Position numbers and translations under genes: made by a program. Under the pieces are notes generated by a model. The model did not search any database. It worked only from the letters and a program-made list of their open reading frames with translations, and had not been told where the DNA came from. From assembly GCA_903902855.1 (NCBI GenBank), contig CAIUWK010000047.1:1-54087 (forward strand): a stretch of 54,087 nucleotides of DNA, in the 5' to 3' direction. How positions within the stretch are numbered: the stretch's first letter is position 1; every line of letters begins with the position of its first letter. Shown here in pieces: positions 43,788 through 51,997 of this stretch. Source of the stretch: an uncultured Geobacter sp. Lineage in GTDB: Bacteria > Desulfobacterota > Desulfuromonadia > Geobacterales > CAIOGM01.

Positions 43788-45518
43788 ATGGCTATGCCTG
43801 ATGAAAACATCATGGCGCAACAGGCTGACGAAGAAGAGATGATGGGCGGTATCGGTGAGTTCGAGGAGTTGTTCAACGAAAGTCTCCGGCAGTTTCAGTC
43901 GGGCGAACTCATCAAAGGTGTCGTCGTCAAGGTGGATGCGGACACGGTCCTGGTGGATATCGGACATAAATCGGAGGGGAGGATCAACGCCGCCGAGTTT
44001 CTGGACGAGCAGGGGAACATGACGGTGAAGGTGGGGGACGAAGTCAGTGTCCTGCTGGAGCGGGGCGAAGATGAAAAGGGGCACCTTATTCTTTCCCGGC
44101 GCAAGGCCGAGCGGCAGGCGGTATGGGACAGGATTGCTGCTTCCGGTGGCGAAGGTGGGACCATAGAAGGGAAGATTGTGGCCAAGGTAAAGGGGGGGAT
44201 GACGGTGGACATCGGTCTCCCCGCCTTCCTTCCTGCGTCGCAGGTTGATCTGCGGCCCACGGCCAATCTGGATAAATATCTGGGGCAGACCGCCACGTTC
44301 AAGATCCTCAAGCTGAACAAGAAGCGGGGGAACGTGGTTCTTTCCCGTCGGGTTCTCATGGAAGAAGAGCGTGAGTCCATGCGCGATCAGACCCTGGAGG
44401 TCCTGGCCGAAGGGCAGATCGTGGAAGGGATCGTCAAGAACATCACCGACTACGGCGCATTCCTGGATCTGGGAGGTATCGACGGTCTGCTGCATGTCAC
44501 CGACATGTCCTGGGGACGTCTGGGACACCCCTCCGAGGCGATCAAGGTTGGGGATCAGTTGAAGGTCATGGTTCTCAAGTACGATCGGAACAAGGGGAAA
44601 ATCTCCCTGGGGCTGAAGCAGGCCCTTCCCGATCCCTGGCTCAACGTGGAAGGGAAGTTCCCGGTGGGTTCCAAGATCAGCGGCAGGGTGGTCAGTCTCA
44701 CCGAATACGGCGCCTTCGTGGCGCTGGAGGAGGGGGTTGAGGGGCTTATCCATGTTTCCGAGATGTCCTGGACCAAGCGGGTTCGCCATCCTTCGGACAT
44801 CCTTACCGTTGGTGACGAAGTGGAGGTGCTGGTGCTCGGGATGGATCTGGGGAACCGGAGAATCTCCCTGGGACTCAAGCAGGTTACCGCCAATCCCTGG
44901 ACCGAGATTCAGGAACGGTACCCGGTTGGGACCAAGATTGAAGGACAGATCAAGAATGTCACCGACTTCGGCGTCTTCATCGGCGTTGAAGAGGGGATCG
45001 ACGGCCTGGTTCATGTTTCCGACATCTCCTGGACTCGTCGGATCAAGCATCCGGGTGAACTCTTCAGCAAGGGGCAGACCGTTCTGGCCGTTGTGCTGAA
45101 CATCGACCCGGAGAACGAGCGGCTCTCCCTGGGGATGAAGCAGTTGACTCCTGATCCCTGGAGTGAAATTCCTGTCAAATACCGTCCGGGAACCAAGGTC
45201 AAGGGGAAAGTCACCTCGGTGACCGAATTCGGGATCTTCCTGGAGATCGAAGAGGGGATCGAAGGGCTGATCCATGTCTCGGAACTCTCCCGGGAAAAAG
45301 TGCCGACCCCCAAGGGCTTCGCCAATGTGGGCGATGAGCTTGAGGCTCTGGTGCTCACCATCGATACCATGGAAAAGAAGATCTCTCTTTCCGTCAAGGC
45401 TTTGCAGGCCGCCACTGAAAAGGCGGAGATGAATTCGTATATGGACACGGCTCCGGGCGAAGGGCTGGGGAATTTCGGTTCGCTTCTTGAAAGTCTGAAA
45501 AAGAGTTCCGAGGAATAA
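43788..45518 (+). CDS. rpsA: 30S ribosomal protein S1
   Basis: 576 residues with six S1 RNA-binding domains. The later domains are very regular, each containing a segment like GVEGLIHVSEMSWTKRVRHP. S1 binds mRNA and helps unfold and position it on the 30S subunit. I chose ATG 43788 because GGAGGAG precedes it by 6 bases; the in-frame GTG 43767 and ATG 43773 lie before or within that ribosome binding site. The C-terminus is acidic and Ser-rich (LLESLKKSSEE). ihfB follows after 66 bases. Confidence 0.95.
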   Translation: MAMPDENIMAQQADEEEMMGGIGEFEELFNESLRQFQSGELIKGVVVKVDADTVLVDIGHKSEGRINAAEFLDEQGNMTVKVGDEVSVLLERGEDEKGHLILSRRKAERQAVWDRIAASGGEGGTIEGKIVAKVKGGMTVDIGLPAFLPASQVDLRPTANLDKYLGQTATFKILKLNKKRGNVVLSRRVLMEEERESMRDQTLEVLAEGQIVEGIVKNITDYGAFLDLGGIDGLLHVTDMSWGRLGHPSEAIKVGDQLKVMVLKYDRNKGKISLGLKQALPDPWLNVEGKFPVGSKISGRVVSLTEYGAFVALEEGVEGLIHVSEMSWTKRVRHPSDILTVGDEVEVLVLGMDLGNRRISLGLKQVTANPWTEIQERYPVGTKIEGQIKNVTDFGVFIGVEEGIDGLVHVSDISWTRRIKHPGELFSKGQTVLAVVLNIDPENERLSLGMKQLTPDPWSEIPVKYRPGTKVKGKVTSVTEFGIFLEIEEGIEGLIHVSELSREKVPTPKGFANVGDELEALVLTIDTMEKKISLSVKALQAATEKAEMNSYMDTAPGEGLGNFGSLLESLKKSSEE

Positions 45519-45584
45519 GGATGGTCAGGGTCGCCCGGACCCGGCCATGCCGGAACCGGGCGACGCCCCTGCAAGGAGATACGC

Positions 45585-45869
45585 ATGACGAAAAGTGAAC
45601 TGGTGGAAAAACTTGCCGAGACCCACGGCATTCTTTCCATGAAAGAGGCGGAAGCGGTGATCAATATCGTCTTCGACGGGATTGCCGACGCCCTCAATTC
45701 CGGAGAAAAGGTAGAGATTCGCGGCTTCGGCAGTTTCACGGTCCGTGAACGTGACGGTCGCGAGGCGCGCAATCCGAAGAGCGGCGAAGTCGTGAAGATT
45801 CCGCCCAAGAAGACCCCCTTTTTCAAGACCGGCAAGGAGCTTCGGGAAAGGGTTAACGGCGGGGCGTAA
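45585..45869 (+). CDS. ihfB: Integration host factor beta subunit (HU/IHF family)
   Basis: 94 residues: MTKSELVEKLAETHG at the start, VEIRGFGSFTVRERDGREAR in the middle, and the DNA-bending arm with RNPKSGEVVKIPPKKTPFFK near the end. The sequence and its position right after rpsA fit IHF-beta better than HU. IHF bends DNA at specific sites as an alpha/beta heterodimer and helps recombination and transcription. AAGGAG stands about 8 bases before the ATG. tRNA-Leu follows 16 bases after the stop. Confidence 0.9.
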   Translation: MTKSELVEKLAETHGILSMKEAEAVINIVFDGIADALNSGEKVEIRGFGSFTVRERDGREARNPKSGEVVKIPPKKTPFFKTGKELRERVNGGA

Positions 45870-45885
45870 GATAGACCTTGCTTCA

Positions 45886-45972
45886 GCCCGGATGGCGGAA
45901 TTGGTAGACGCAAGGGACTTAAAATCCCTCGGTCGCAAGGCTGTGCCGGTTCGACCCCGGCTCCGGGCACCA
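45886..45972 (+). tRNA. tRNA-Leu (anticodon UAA)
   Basis: The acceptor arms GCCCGGA and TCCGGGC pair perfectly, and the CCA end is encoded (45970-45972). The D arm TGGCGGAATTGGTAGACGC is typical of leucine tRNAs. The anticodon stem GGGAC/ATCCC encloses a loop reading TTAAA with anticodon TAA. A long variable arm follows, and the T arm GGTTCGACCCC is normal. Length of 87 fits a class II tRNA. It is close behind ihfB and probably co-transcribed. Confidence 0.97.
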
Positions 45973-45996
45973 ATGAAATCGGATAGTTATAAAAGA

Positions 45997-46020
45997 AGAG
46001 CCGGGAGGAATCCCGGCTCT
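45997..46020 (+). terminator. Terminator after tRNA-Leu
   Basis: AGAGCCGGGA (45997-46006) pairs with TCCCGGCTCT (46011-46020) around a GGAA loop. It is followed by an AT-rich rather than pure T tract. It probably ends the rpsA-ihfB-tRNA transcript. Confidence 0.7.
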
Positions 46021-46137
46021 TATGACTTTATTATGTTAATTTAGATAACTTGTCTTGCCTCGCTACGGAATTCATGGTTAAATTACTCCCGTTTATCTAA
46101 CCGGCCTTAAGTTTTCATGACAGGAAAGGTTCCCCTG

Positions 46138-47349
46138 ATGAGTCATCGTTGGTATTTCCGAAGCAGCGCAGCCTTGGTTATGACACTCTTTGCCAATGCT
46201 GTCGTGGCGGTTCCCGGATTGGAGGCTGCCGGCCTGTTGAGCGTTGAACAACGCTATGGTATTGATCAGGACGGCAATCTGGTTAAACCGGTGGTGTTGC
46301 CGACAGCCGGGCAGAGCGTTGCCACCCCCGCAGCGGTAAGGGTTGCCATCAAAGGATCTCTTCGGTACGGCCTGGACCAGAACGGCGAGCTGCATCAGTT
46401 GGCTGAATCCGCTCCTGTGGCAGCGCCTGTCGTGGCTCACGTTACACCTTCGGCTCCGTCTCAACGGAGTGCGATGTCGACCGTTCCAATCGTTGCCACT
46501 ACCGCAACTACACTCCCGTCTTCGTCGCCTAAGGTCGCCGTGTCTCCACCAAGGAACGCCGTGACGCCGGTCACCGCCTTGCTCCGGAGTCCCGTTCCCG
46601 TGCAGCCTCAGGCTACTGTTTCCGGCATCCTTTCATCCCTCGGTACCAGGCTGAAGAGCTTTTTCGGTCAGGCGACCCGCAATGAGCGGACTCCGGTTGC
46701 CCGCGTGATTACGCCTGTTACCCCGCAGCAGGCGCCCTTACCGAAGGGAAGCCGTGCGGTTATGCCCCCTGTCGTCGTTGCCGCTCCCCTGGCGAAACTT
46801 CGGTTGCCTGCCAAACCGGCTGCGACGATGACCCCTTCCGCTGCTGCTCCCCGCTATTCCCTGAAGATAGATTCCCTCACGGTCCGCTCCGGAGCCCGTC
46901 CGGTGGCGAAGAAACTGGCGGAAAACGGCGTCACGATCCTTGAGTCAAGGGACGAGCAGAGCGCCCAGACAGTGCATCGGGTGGTGGTGGGGATTTATAA
47001 AACAGAGGAGAAAGCCCAGAAATCACTTCGTGGAGTACAGCTGAAACTGAAAAACGCCTATATCATGAGTCACAAGGGGAGTCATGGAGTCTACTGCGGC
47101 TCCTTCTATAGGCTGGAGAAGGCGAGGGAAAAGGTCGCTCAACTGAGAACTTCCGGGGTGAAGGTTACCATTCTCCGTGATTCCGTGGAGGTCAAGCGGA
47201 CCACCATTCTGGCCGGTTCCTACATCAGCCGCGATGAGGCCCGTGATATCTCCCTCCGCCTTCGTCGATTGGGGATCCCCGCGGCCATCGTTCCCAATAC
47301 GGAGAGCCTGGCCGAACTCCGCCTGGGGTCGAACCGGGATAGAGGGTGA
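46138..47349 (+). CDS. SPOR-domain-like exported protein
   Basis: 403 residues. The N-terminus looks like a signal peptide (SSAALVMTLFANAVVAVPGL). Two short copies of a RYGIDQDGNLVKP / RYGLDQNGELHQL motif follow (near residues 35-90). A long Pro/Ala/Val/Thr-rich linker comes next. The C-terminal 160 residues contain SPOR-like repeats: HRVVVGIYKTEEKAQKSLRG, then GVYCGSFYRLEKAREKVAQL and TILAGSYISRDEARDISLRL. SPOR domains bind denuded peptidoglycan, often at the septum, or act in secretion. ATG 46138 has GGAAAGG upstream; ATG 46117 is less likely. The gene precedes the polysaccharide export genes and may help anchor that machinery, which is inference. Confidence 0.75.
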   Translation: MSHRWYFRSSAALVMTLFANAVVAVPGLEAAGLLSVEQRYGIDQDGNLVKPVVLPTAGQSVATPAAVRVAIKGSLRYGLDQNGELHQLAESAPVAAPVVAHVTPSAPSQRSAMSTVPIVATTATTLPSSSPKVAVSPPRNAVTPVTALLRSPVPVQPQATVSGILSSLGTRLKSFFGQATRNERTPVARVITPVTPQQAPLPKGSRAVMPPVVVAAPLAKLRLPAKPAATMTPSAAAPRYSLKIDSLTVRSGARPVAKKLAENGVTILESRDEQSAQTVHRVVVGIYKTEEKAQKSLRGVQLKLKNAYIMSHKGSHGVYCGSFYRLEKAREKVAQLRTSGVKVTILRDSVEVKRTTILAGSYISRDEARDISLRLRRLGIPAAIVPNTESLAELRLGSNRDRG

Positions 47350-47353
47350 CGAC

Positions 47354-47430
47354 TGCTTTTTTGCGAGTGGAAGTTTTCAGGCAACGACCAAAGCAGTCTC
47401 TCGCAGAGGACGCAGAGGAAACCTGAATCC
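47354..47430. repeat. Family B element, copy B2
   Basis: CTCTCGCAGAGGACGCAGAG, preceded by ACCAAAGCAGT, matches B1, B3 and B4. An outer inverted pair, GACTGCTTTT (47350-47359) and AAAGCAGTC (about 47391-47399), surrounds AAGTTTTCAGG. It begins at the stop codon of the SPOR-like gene and runs directly into octamer array C1. Confidence 0.75.
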
Positions 47431-47433
47431 AAA

Positions 47434-47470
47434 CGCTTCAACAGTTCAACGCTTCAACAATTCAACAAAT
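47434..47470 (+). repeat. Family C octamer array, copy C1
   Basis: Units of the form NNTTCAAC with period 8 (CGCTTCAACAGTTCAACGCT and on), four to five copies, placed between element B2 and element A3. Confidence 0.8.
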
Positions 47471-47480
47471 CAAATTCAGT

Positions 47481-47590
47481 ATTGAGGCTGAAGGCTGAAG
47501 ACTGTCAGGAAAACCCCTTCACAATCAGTAAAGACGACTCATCCTGGACGGGTTTAACCTTCAGTCTTCAGTCTTCAGCCTGTGTACCTG
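47481..47590. repeat. Family A element, copy A3
   Basis: The left end reads GAGGCTGAAGGCTGAAGACT and the right arm GGTTTAACCTTCAGTCTTCA with further CAGTCTT heptamers. The interior (CAGGAAAAC, CAATCAGTAAAGACGACTC) aligns with A1 and A2. It lies directly upstream of the Wza-like gene, about 100 bases before its start. 47350-47696 holds no gene. Confidence 0.78.
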
Positions 47591-47696
47591 TGTATCTTAA
47601 CCTTGACGTATTCCCTCTGCAAATGGTAGTATTCACCGTTTATTTCTGATTTTTTCCGGCCAACCACTACCCATGCTCCGGCAGATAAGGCGCCCC

Positions 47697-48737
47697 ATGA
47701 GTCATCGTACCCTTCTCACGCTCCTCGTCACCCTCCTTGCCGTCGCTCTTCTGGGCGGTTGTTCCCATTACCGCGACCTCCCCCCGGGAACCGTCAAGGC
47801 GATAACTACAGCGGTGGTTGAACGGGAAGAGGTCAAAGTACCACCGCCACCCGTTGAGCCCCCACCCTCCATGGACTACGTCATCGGCGTCAACGACGTC
47901 CTTACCGTGAACATGAACGGTTCGGATTTTTCAAGTGGTACTAACGGTTCAGACACAAAATCTGGGTCCTCCAGTCGGGTGGATGGGAATGGCGACATCC
48001 ACCTCCCCTACTTGGACGAGGTCAAGGCCTCCGGCTTGACGGTTTCCCAACTGACACGCAGTCTCAGGGAACGGTTGAAAAAATATTTTACCAATCCTTG
48101 GCCCACGGTGGAGATCATTACCTACAAGAGCCAGCCGCTCAATCTACTGGGGGAATTCAAGTCTACCGGAACGCTCTATGTGGATCGTCCCCTTACCCTT
48201 CTTCAGGGAGTTGCCCTGGGTGGCGGCTATACCCCAACAGCCAACCTGAAAAAAGCCCATCTGCTGCGTGACAACCGGATGCTGCCGGTGGATCTGTACC
48301 TTCTTATCGCCAAGGGGGAGATGCGGCAGAACATCTGGCTGAAACCCAACGACACCATCGTTGTCCCCGATAACAGATTCCAGCAGGTTTTCCTCTTCGG
48401 TTCCGTGAAGAATCCCGGGCCGATTCCCACCATGCCGGACGGCACCATCCCTCTCAGCCGGATTCTCCAACCCGACTTCGTGGGGGGTAACCTGAACCAT
48501 ATCAGGATCATCCGCTCCCTCACCCCCACCACCGGCGAACTGATTGTGGTGGACTACGAAAAGTTCCTGCGCGGCGAGTCGGCCTCGTTCATCCTGCAGG
48601 ATGGTGACATCGTCTACGTCCCGCGCAGTACCCTGGGAACATGGAACGATGCCATCTCGGAGATTCTCCCGTCACTGCAGGCTTTTGGTTCCGTTATGCA
48701 ACCGTTTATCACGATTAAATATCTGACGAAGAATTAG
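47697..48737 (+). CDS. Wza-like polysaccharide export lipoprotein
   Basis: 346 residues. A signal peptide with lipobox (LLAVALLGGC) makes it an outer-membrane lipoprotein. The polysaccharide export (PES) domain starts at MDYVIGVNDVLTVNMNGSDF and is followed by SLBB domains (LNLLGEFKSTGTLYVDRPLT and VFLFGSVKNPGPIPTM). It should form the outer-membrane channel for exopolysaccharide or capsule. ATG 47697 has AAGG 6 bases upstream; ATG 47673 has none. The partner Wzc-like gene follows, separated by repeat D2. Further polysaccharide genes are not in the window. Confidence 0.92.
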   Translation: MSHRTLLTLLVTLLAVALLGGCSHYRDLPPGTVKAITTAVVEREEVKVPPPPVEPPPSMDYVIGVNDVLTVNMNGSDFSSGTNGSDTKSGSSSRVDGNGDIHLPYLDEVKASGLTVSQLTRSLRERLKKYFTNPWPTVEIITYKSQPLNLLGEFKSTGTLYVDRPLTLLQGVALGGGYTPTANLKKAHLLRDNRMLPVDLYLLIAKGEMRQNIWLKPNDTIVVPDNRFQQVFLFGSVKNPGPIPTMPDGTIPLSRILQPDFVGGNLNHIRIIRSLTPTTGELIVVDYEKFLRGESASFILQDGDIVYVPRSTLGTWNDAISEILPSLQAFGSVMQPFITIKYLTKN

Positions 48738-48741
48738 AGGT

Positions 48742-48859
48742 GTTAAACGTGAAGCGTGAATTGTGAATAGTGAAAAGTGCGTTTCACCTTTCACCTTTCA
48801 CCTTTCACCTTTCACCTTTCACCTTTCACCTTTCACCTTTCAGCCTTTCACCCTTCACC
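48742..48859. repeat. Family D heptamer array, copy D2
   Basis: Eight perfect TTTCACC units (48782-48837) followed by diverged ones face GTGAA-type units (48750-48775) to form an inverted arrangement. It lies between the Wza-like and Wzc-like genes and ends 11 bases before the Wzc start. Its forward translation (FHLSPFT) creates a false N-terminal extension of the downstream gene. Confidence 0.88.
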
Positions 48860-48870
48860 ACGGAAGTGAT

Positions 48871-51237
48871 ATGACCGAACCTTTGAATAGCGAGCAGATC
48901 GTCGAAGAAGTTCACCTGAAGGATTACCTCCGGATCATCCTCCGCCGCAGGAAGATCTTCGTCCTGGCGTTCCTTGCCACGGTGGTGGGGGTTGCCGCAT
49001 ATACCTTCACCATGAAGCCGATCTATGAGGCCTCCTCTACGCTCCATGTGCGGGGCGACAAGGGGGGGGGGAAAGGGAGCCTGGCCGATGAACTGGGGAT
49101 CTCTTCCCAGAATCCCGTGGATACGGAGATCGAAATCCTCAAGTCCGCCACCAACGCCGAACAGGTGGTGACGCTCCTTCACCTGGATTGGCAGATCACT
49201 GACCGCTCCAAGGGGCTTCTCTTCACCCTAATGGAATTCGATGCACCTGAGGGCTCACCTCAACCCTACACCGTCACCATGATTGCTCCAGGCAAGTACC
49301 TCGTTGCCGATGCCACCGGAGCTCAGGTTGCCGAGGGGCGGGACAATGTCCCCTTCTCCAAGGGTCCGTTTCGACTTCTCTTAACCGGGTTCAAGGGGAA
49401 CTCCGGCGACAGCTTCAAGATATCCAAGACTCCTATCGACATCGCTACTTCTGCTCTTCAGGGTCAGATCAAGGCGGTGGAGGTGGGGAAGAAGACGAGC
49501 ATCATCAAGCTTACGGTGACCAATACCAATCCGGTCCGGGCTCGGGAAATTACCAACACCCTGGCCCAGGTCTACCTGGAACAGAGTGTGGGGTTCAAAT
49601 CCCAGGAGGCGAGCAAAACCGTCGAATTCATCGAAGATCAGCTGAAAAAACTCCAGGGAGCGGTGAACGCGGCTGAGACCGATCTCCAGTCCTACAAGAG
49701 CGCCTCCGGCATGGTGAAGCTGGATAGCTCCGCCGAGCAGGTGGTCCAGAAGTTGGCCGGCTTGGACACGGAGCGGGCCGGACTCTCGTTGCAGAAGAAA
49801 CAGGTGGAGTTTGCCCGGAGCTCTCTCAAGGAGTCCATGGCCCGGGGAGTCGTCTATACCCCCTCGATCATTAAGGAAGACGGCGCGGTCAGCTCCCTGG
49901 CAGCCAAACTGGATGAGTTGGAGATCCAGAAGCGGGCGCTTCGTACGGAACAGACCGATGAGAACCCAAGGGTGCGGGCGCTTCAGGCACAGATCACCGA
50001 GACCCAGACAAAGCTTCGGGAGACCTACGAGGCAAATCTCAAGGTCATCGATAAGAATTTGACCGGTGTGGACGCACTGATGCAGCGGTATGAGGGGGAG
50101 ATCCGGAAGCTTCCCACCGCCGAACTGGAACTGGCACGCCTGACCCGGGTCTCCAAGGTCAACGTGGACATCTACCTCTTCCTTCTCCAGAAGCATGAAG
50201 AGGCTCGCATCGCCAAGGCCGCAACCATCAGCAGCATTAATGTCATCGACTCGGCCAAGCTCCCACGCTCACCGGTCAAACCTGACAAGAAGAAGAACAT
50301 GATCCTCGCTCTCCTAGTGGGGGCCATGCTGGGGGCCGGACTCGCCTTTTTCACGGAATACCTGGACGACACCGTCAAGGATGGGGAGGAGGCCCGTCGC
50401 CTCCTGGGGCTTCCCATCATGGCCACCATTCCGTTCATCACCGGGGACACCACCGATCAGCAGGAGTACTCCCCCTCACTCATCTCGCACCTTAATCCCA
50501 AGGCGTCGGTTACCGAGGCGTTCCGGAGTCTTCGAACTAGCATCCACTTCTCCGCCATCAGCAAAGAGAAGAAGGTCATCCTGGTCACCAGTAACTTTCC
50601 CAGCGAGGGGAAGACCACCGTCATCGCCAACCTGGCGGTGACCATGACCCAGACCGGCGCCAAAGTTCTCCTGATAGACTGCGATATGCGCCGACCATCT
50701 CTGCACACCCTCTTCAAGCAGGAGAAGGTTCCGGGTCTCAGTGAAATCCTCGCTGGTGACACCCCTATTAGTGACGTTCTGCACGACACCGGTATTCCCG
50801 GCCTCAATTTCATCCCTGCGGGGACGACCCCTCCCAACCCGGCGGAGTTGATCGGTTCCCAGGAGATGCAGAAGCTCCTGGCCTCGCTCAAGCTGACTTA
50901 CGACTACATCCTCATCGACGCTCCCCCCTACCTGGCGGTCACCGATGCACCGCTCCTCTCCTCTTCCGCCGACCTGATGATCCTGGTGCTCCAGACCGAA
51001 CGGGTCCCGGGAAAGCTGGCCAAACAGACCGTGGATATGCTCCATGCCATCGGCGCTCCCATCGCCGGCATCGTCATCAACGACAAGACCGGCCAGACCG
51101 AGCGGTACGGTTACTACGGCGGCAAGTACTACGGCTATTACGGCTATGGCTACGGCTATGGTTACGGCTACTACGGAGAAGACAAACCGTCAACAAAGAA
51201 GAAGCGTAACGGGTGGTGGAAGAAGATCTTTAGGTGA
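48871..51237 (+). CDS. Wzc-like chain-length protein with BY-kinase domain
   Basis: 788 residues. The N-terminal Wzz domain has a membrane helix (VLAFLATVVGVAAYTFTMK), a long periplasmic coiled-coil region with Gln/Lys/Glu repeats (about residues 220-430), then a second helix (NMILALLVGAMLGAGLAFF). The cytoplasmic bacterial tyrosine kinase has Walker A SNFPSEGKTTVIANLA, Walker A' KVLLIDCDMRRPS and Walker B YILIDAPP. The tail carries a cluster of 13 tyrosines in a Tyr/Gly run (near residues 742-770), the expected autophosphorylation site. It controls polymer length and export with the Wza-like channel. ATG 48871 has GGAAG 5 bases upstream; the longer frame through repeat D2 is rejected. No phosphatase gene is visible. 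Confidence 0.93.
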   Translation: MTEPLNSEQIVEEVHLKDYLRIILRRRKIFVLAFLATVVGVAAYTFTMKPIYEASSTLHVRGDKGGGKGSLADELGISSQNPVDTEIEILKSATNAEQVVTLLHLDWQITDRSKGLLFTLMEFDAPEGSPQPYTVTMIAPGKYLVADATGAQVAEGRDNVPFSKGPFRLLLTGFKGNSGDSFKISKTPIDIATSALQGQIKAVEVGKKTSIIKLTVTNTNPVRAREITNTLAQVYLEQSVGFKSQEASKTVEFIEDQLKKLQGAVNAAETDLQSYKSASGMVKLDSSAEQVVQKLAGLDTERAGLSLQKKQVEFARSSLKESMARGVVYTPSIIKEDGAVSSLAAKLDELEIQKRALRTEQTDENPRVRALQAQITETQTKLRETYEANLKVIDKNLTGVDALMQRYEGEIRKLPTAELELARLTRVSKVNVDIYLFLLQKHEEARIAKAATISSINVIDSAKLPRSPVKPDKKKNMILALLVGAMLGAGLAFFTEYLDDTVKDGEEARRLLGLPIMATIPFITGDTTDQQEYSPSLISHLNPKASVTEAFRSLRTSIHFSAISKEKKVILVTSNFPSEGKTTVIANLAVTMTQTGAKVLLIDCDMRRPSLHTLFKQEKVPGLSEILAGDTPISDVLHDTGIPGLNFIPAGTTPPNPAELIGSQEMQKLLASLKLTYDYILIDAPPYLAVTDAPLLSSSADLMILVLQTERVPGKLAKQTVDMLHAIGAPIAGIVINDKTGQTERYGYYGGKYYGYYGYGYGYGYGYYGEDKPSTKKKRNGWWKKIFR

Positions 51238-51238
51238 G

Positions 51239-51474
51239 GCTGTTGAATTGATGAATCTGTAGTGCTGTTGAATCGTTGAACTGTCGAATTGTTGAATCTG
51301 TAGTGCTGTTGAATCGTTGAACTGTTGAATCGTTTGTTTTGATACTGTTTAATAGTTGAGCTGTTGAACTGCTGGATCGGAAGGCGTGAAACTGTTGAAT
51401 AGTTGAAATGGTAACAATCATACGATTGCGTCTAACAAACGATTCAACAACTCAACAACTCAACGATTCAACAG
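51239..51474. repeat. Family C octamer array with large inverted repeat, copy C2
   Basis: A field of NNGTTGAA octamers follows the kinase gene. A 33-base segment is repeated exactly at 51252-51284 and 51293-51325. The left arm 51306-51338 (three octamers, then TCGTTTGTT) is the inverse of the right arm 51434-51474 (AACAAACGA, then four octamers), so the arms differ by exactly one octamer plus two base changes. The 95-base interior contains more GTTGAA units. The S23-family gene starts 66 bases after the right arm. Nothing else is seen in 51238-51539. Confidence 0.88.
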
Positions 51475-51539
51475 TTTTTGGAAACCAACAATTCAACTGT
51501 TATTCGGACACCAGCCACACCGCCATGGAGTCGCCGGTA

Positions 51540-51917
51540 ATGGAACCATATCGATTTCCGTTCGAGAAGCTCGATGTGTGGCAGGATTCACGTGAGTTAG
51601 TCAGATTGACCTATGCTTCAGTCAAGAGTTTCCCCGGTAGTGAAAAATTCGGTTTAACGAGCCAGATAACACGGGCAGCGGTTTCTGTCGCATCTAACAT
51701 CGCAGAGGGAACCAGCAGGGCAACTGCTAAAGACCAGGCACATTTCTCCCAACTCGCCTATGGATCTTTGATGGAATTATGTTGTCAGTTTATCCTAGCA
51801 AAAGATTTAGGCTTGATTTCAGAAGACAATTATAATGACTTGCGCAAAGATATCCTCAAAGTATCAAATAAATTGAACGCCTTGAGGCAATATCAGTTGA
51901 ACAATATTGCAAAATAA
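51540..51917 (+). CDS. Four-helix-bundle protein (23S rRNA intervening-sequence/S23 family)
   Basis: About 125 residues, FEKLDVWQDSRELVRLTYAS at the start, then SQITRAAVSVASNIAEGTSR, the family signature, and AYGSLMELCCQFILAKDLGL. This is the S23/IVP family of four-helix bundle proteins, first found inside 23S rRNA intervening sequences; the bAvd accessory protein of diversity-generating retroelements has the same fold. The molecular function is unknown, with nucleic-acid binding suspected because of the basic surface. ATG 51540 has GGAG 9 bases upstream; ATG 51525 is the alternative. The gene is not within rRNA. It is bracketed by TTCAAC octamer arrays on both sides (to 51474 and from 51937), so it may be part of a repeat-associated element. 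Codon use is less GC-rich than that of its neighbours, suggesting transfer. Confidence 0.88.
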   Translation: MEPYRFPFEKLDVWQDSRELVRLTYASVKSFPGSEKFGLTSQITRAAVSVASNIAEGTSRATAKDQAHFSQLAYGSLMELCCQFILAKDLGLISEDNYNDLRKDILKVSNKLNALRQYQLNNIAK

Positions 51918-51936
51918 TCCAATCTTGCCACATAGT

Positions 51937-51990
51937 CGCTTCAACGCTTCAACGCTTCAACGCTTCAACAACTCAACGATTCAACAATTC
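51937..51990 (+). repeat. Family C octamer array, copy C3
   Basis: About seven octamers, first CGCTTCAA four times and then variants, lie between the S23-family gene and mntA. The array ends 8 bases before the mntA ATG and so replaces its ribosome binding site region. Confidence 0.88.
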
Positions 51991-51997
51991 CACAACT

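Noticed and set aside
43734..45275. 513-codon frame antisense to rpsA
   Set aside because: Its apparent internal repeats mirror the S1 domains; it is a shadow.
45886..45972. tRNA-Leu 3' end as an integration site for a mobile island
   Set aside because: The genes directly after it are ordinary envelope genes. I found no integrase and no repeated copy of the tRNA end in the window.
48763..48870. N-terminal extension of the Wzc-like protein
   Set aside because: It is the translation of heptamer array D2 (FHLSPFT repeats); a proper ribosome binding site and family start are at 48871.
51408..51539. N-terminal extension of the four-helix-bundle protein
   Set aside because: Asn/Ser/Thr/Gln-rich translation of octamer repeats (NDSTTQQLNDS); the family sequence begins near 51540.
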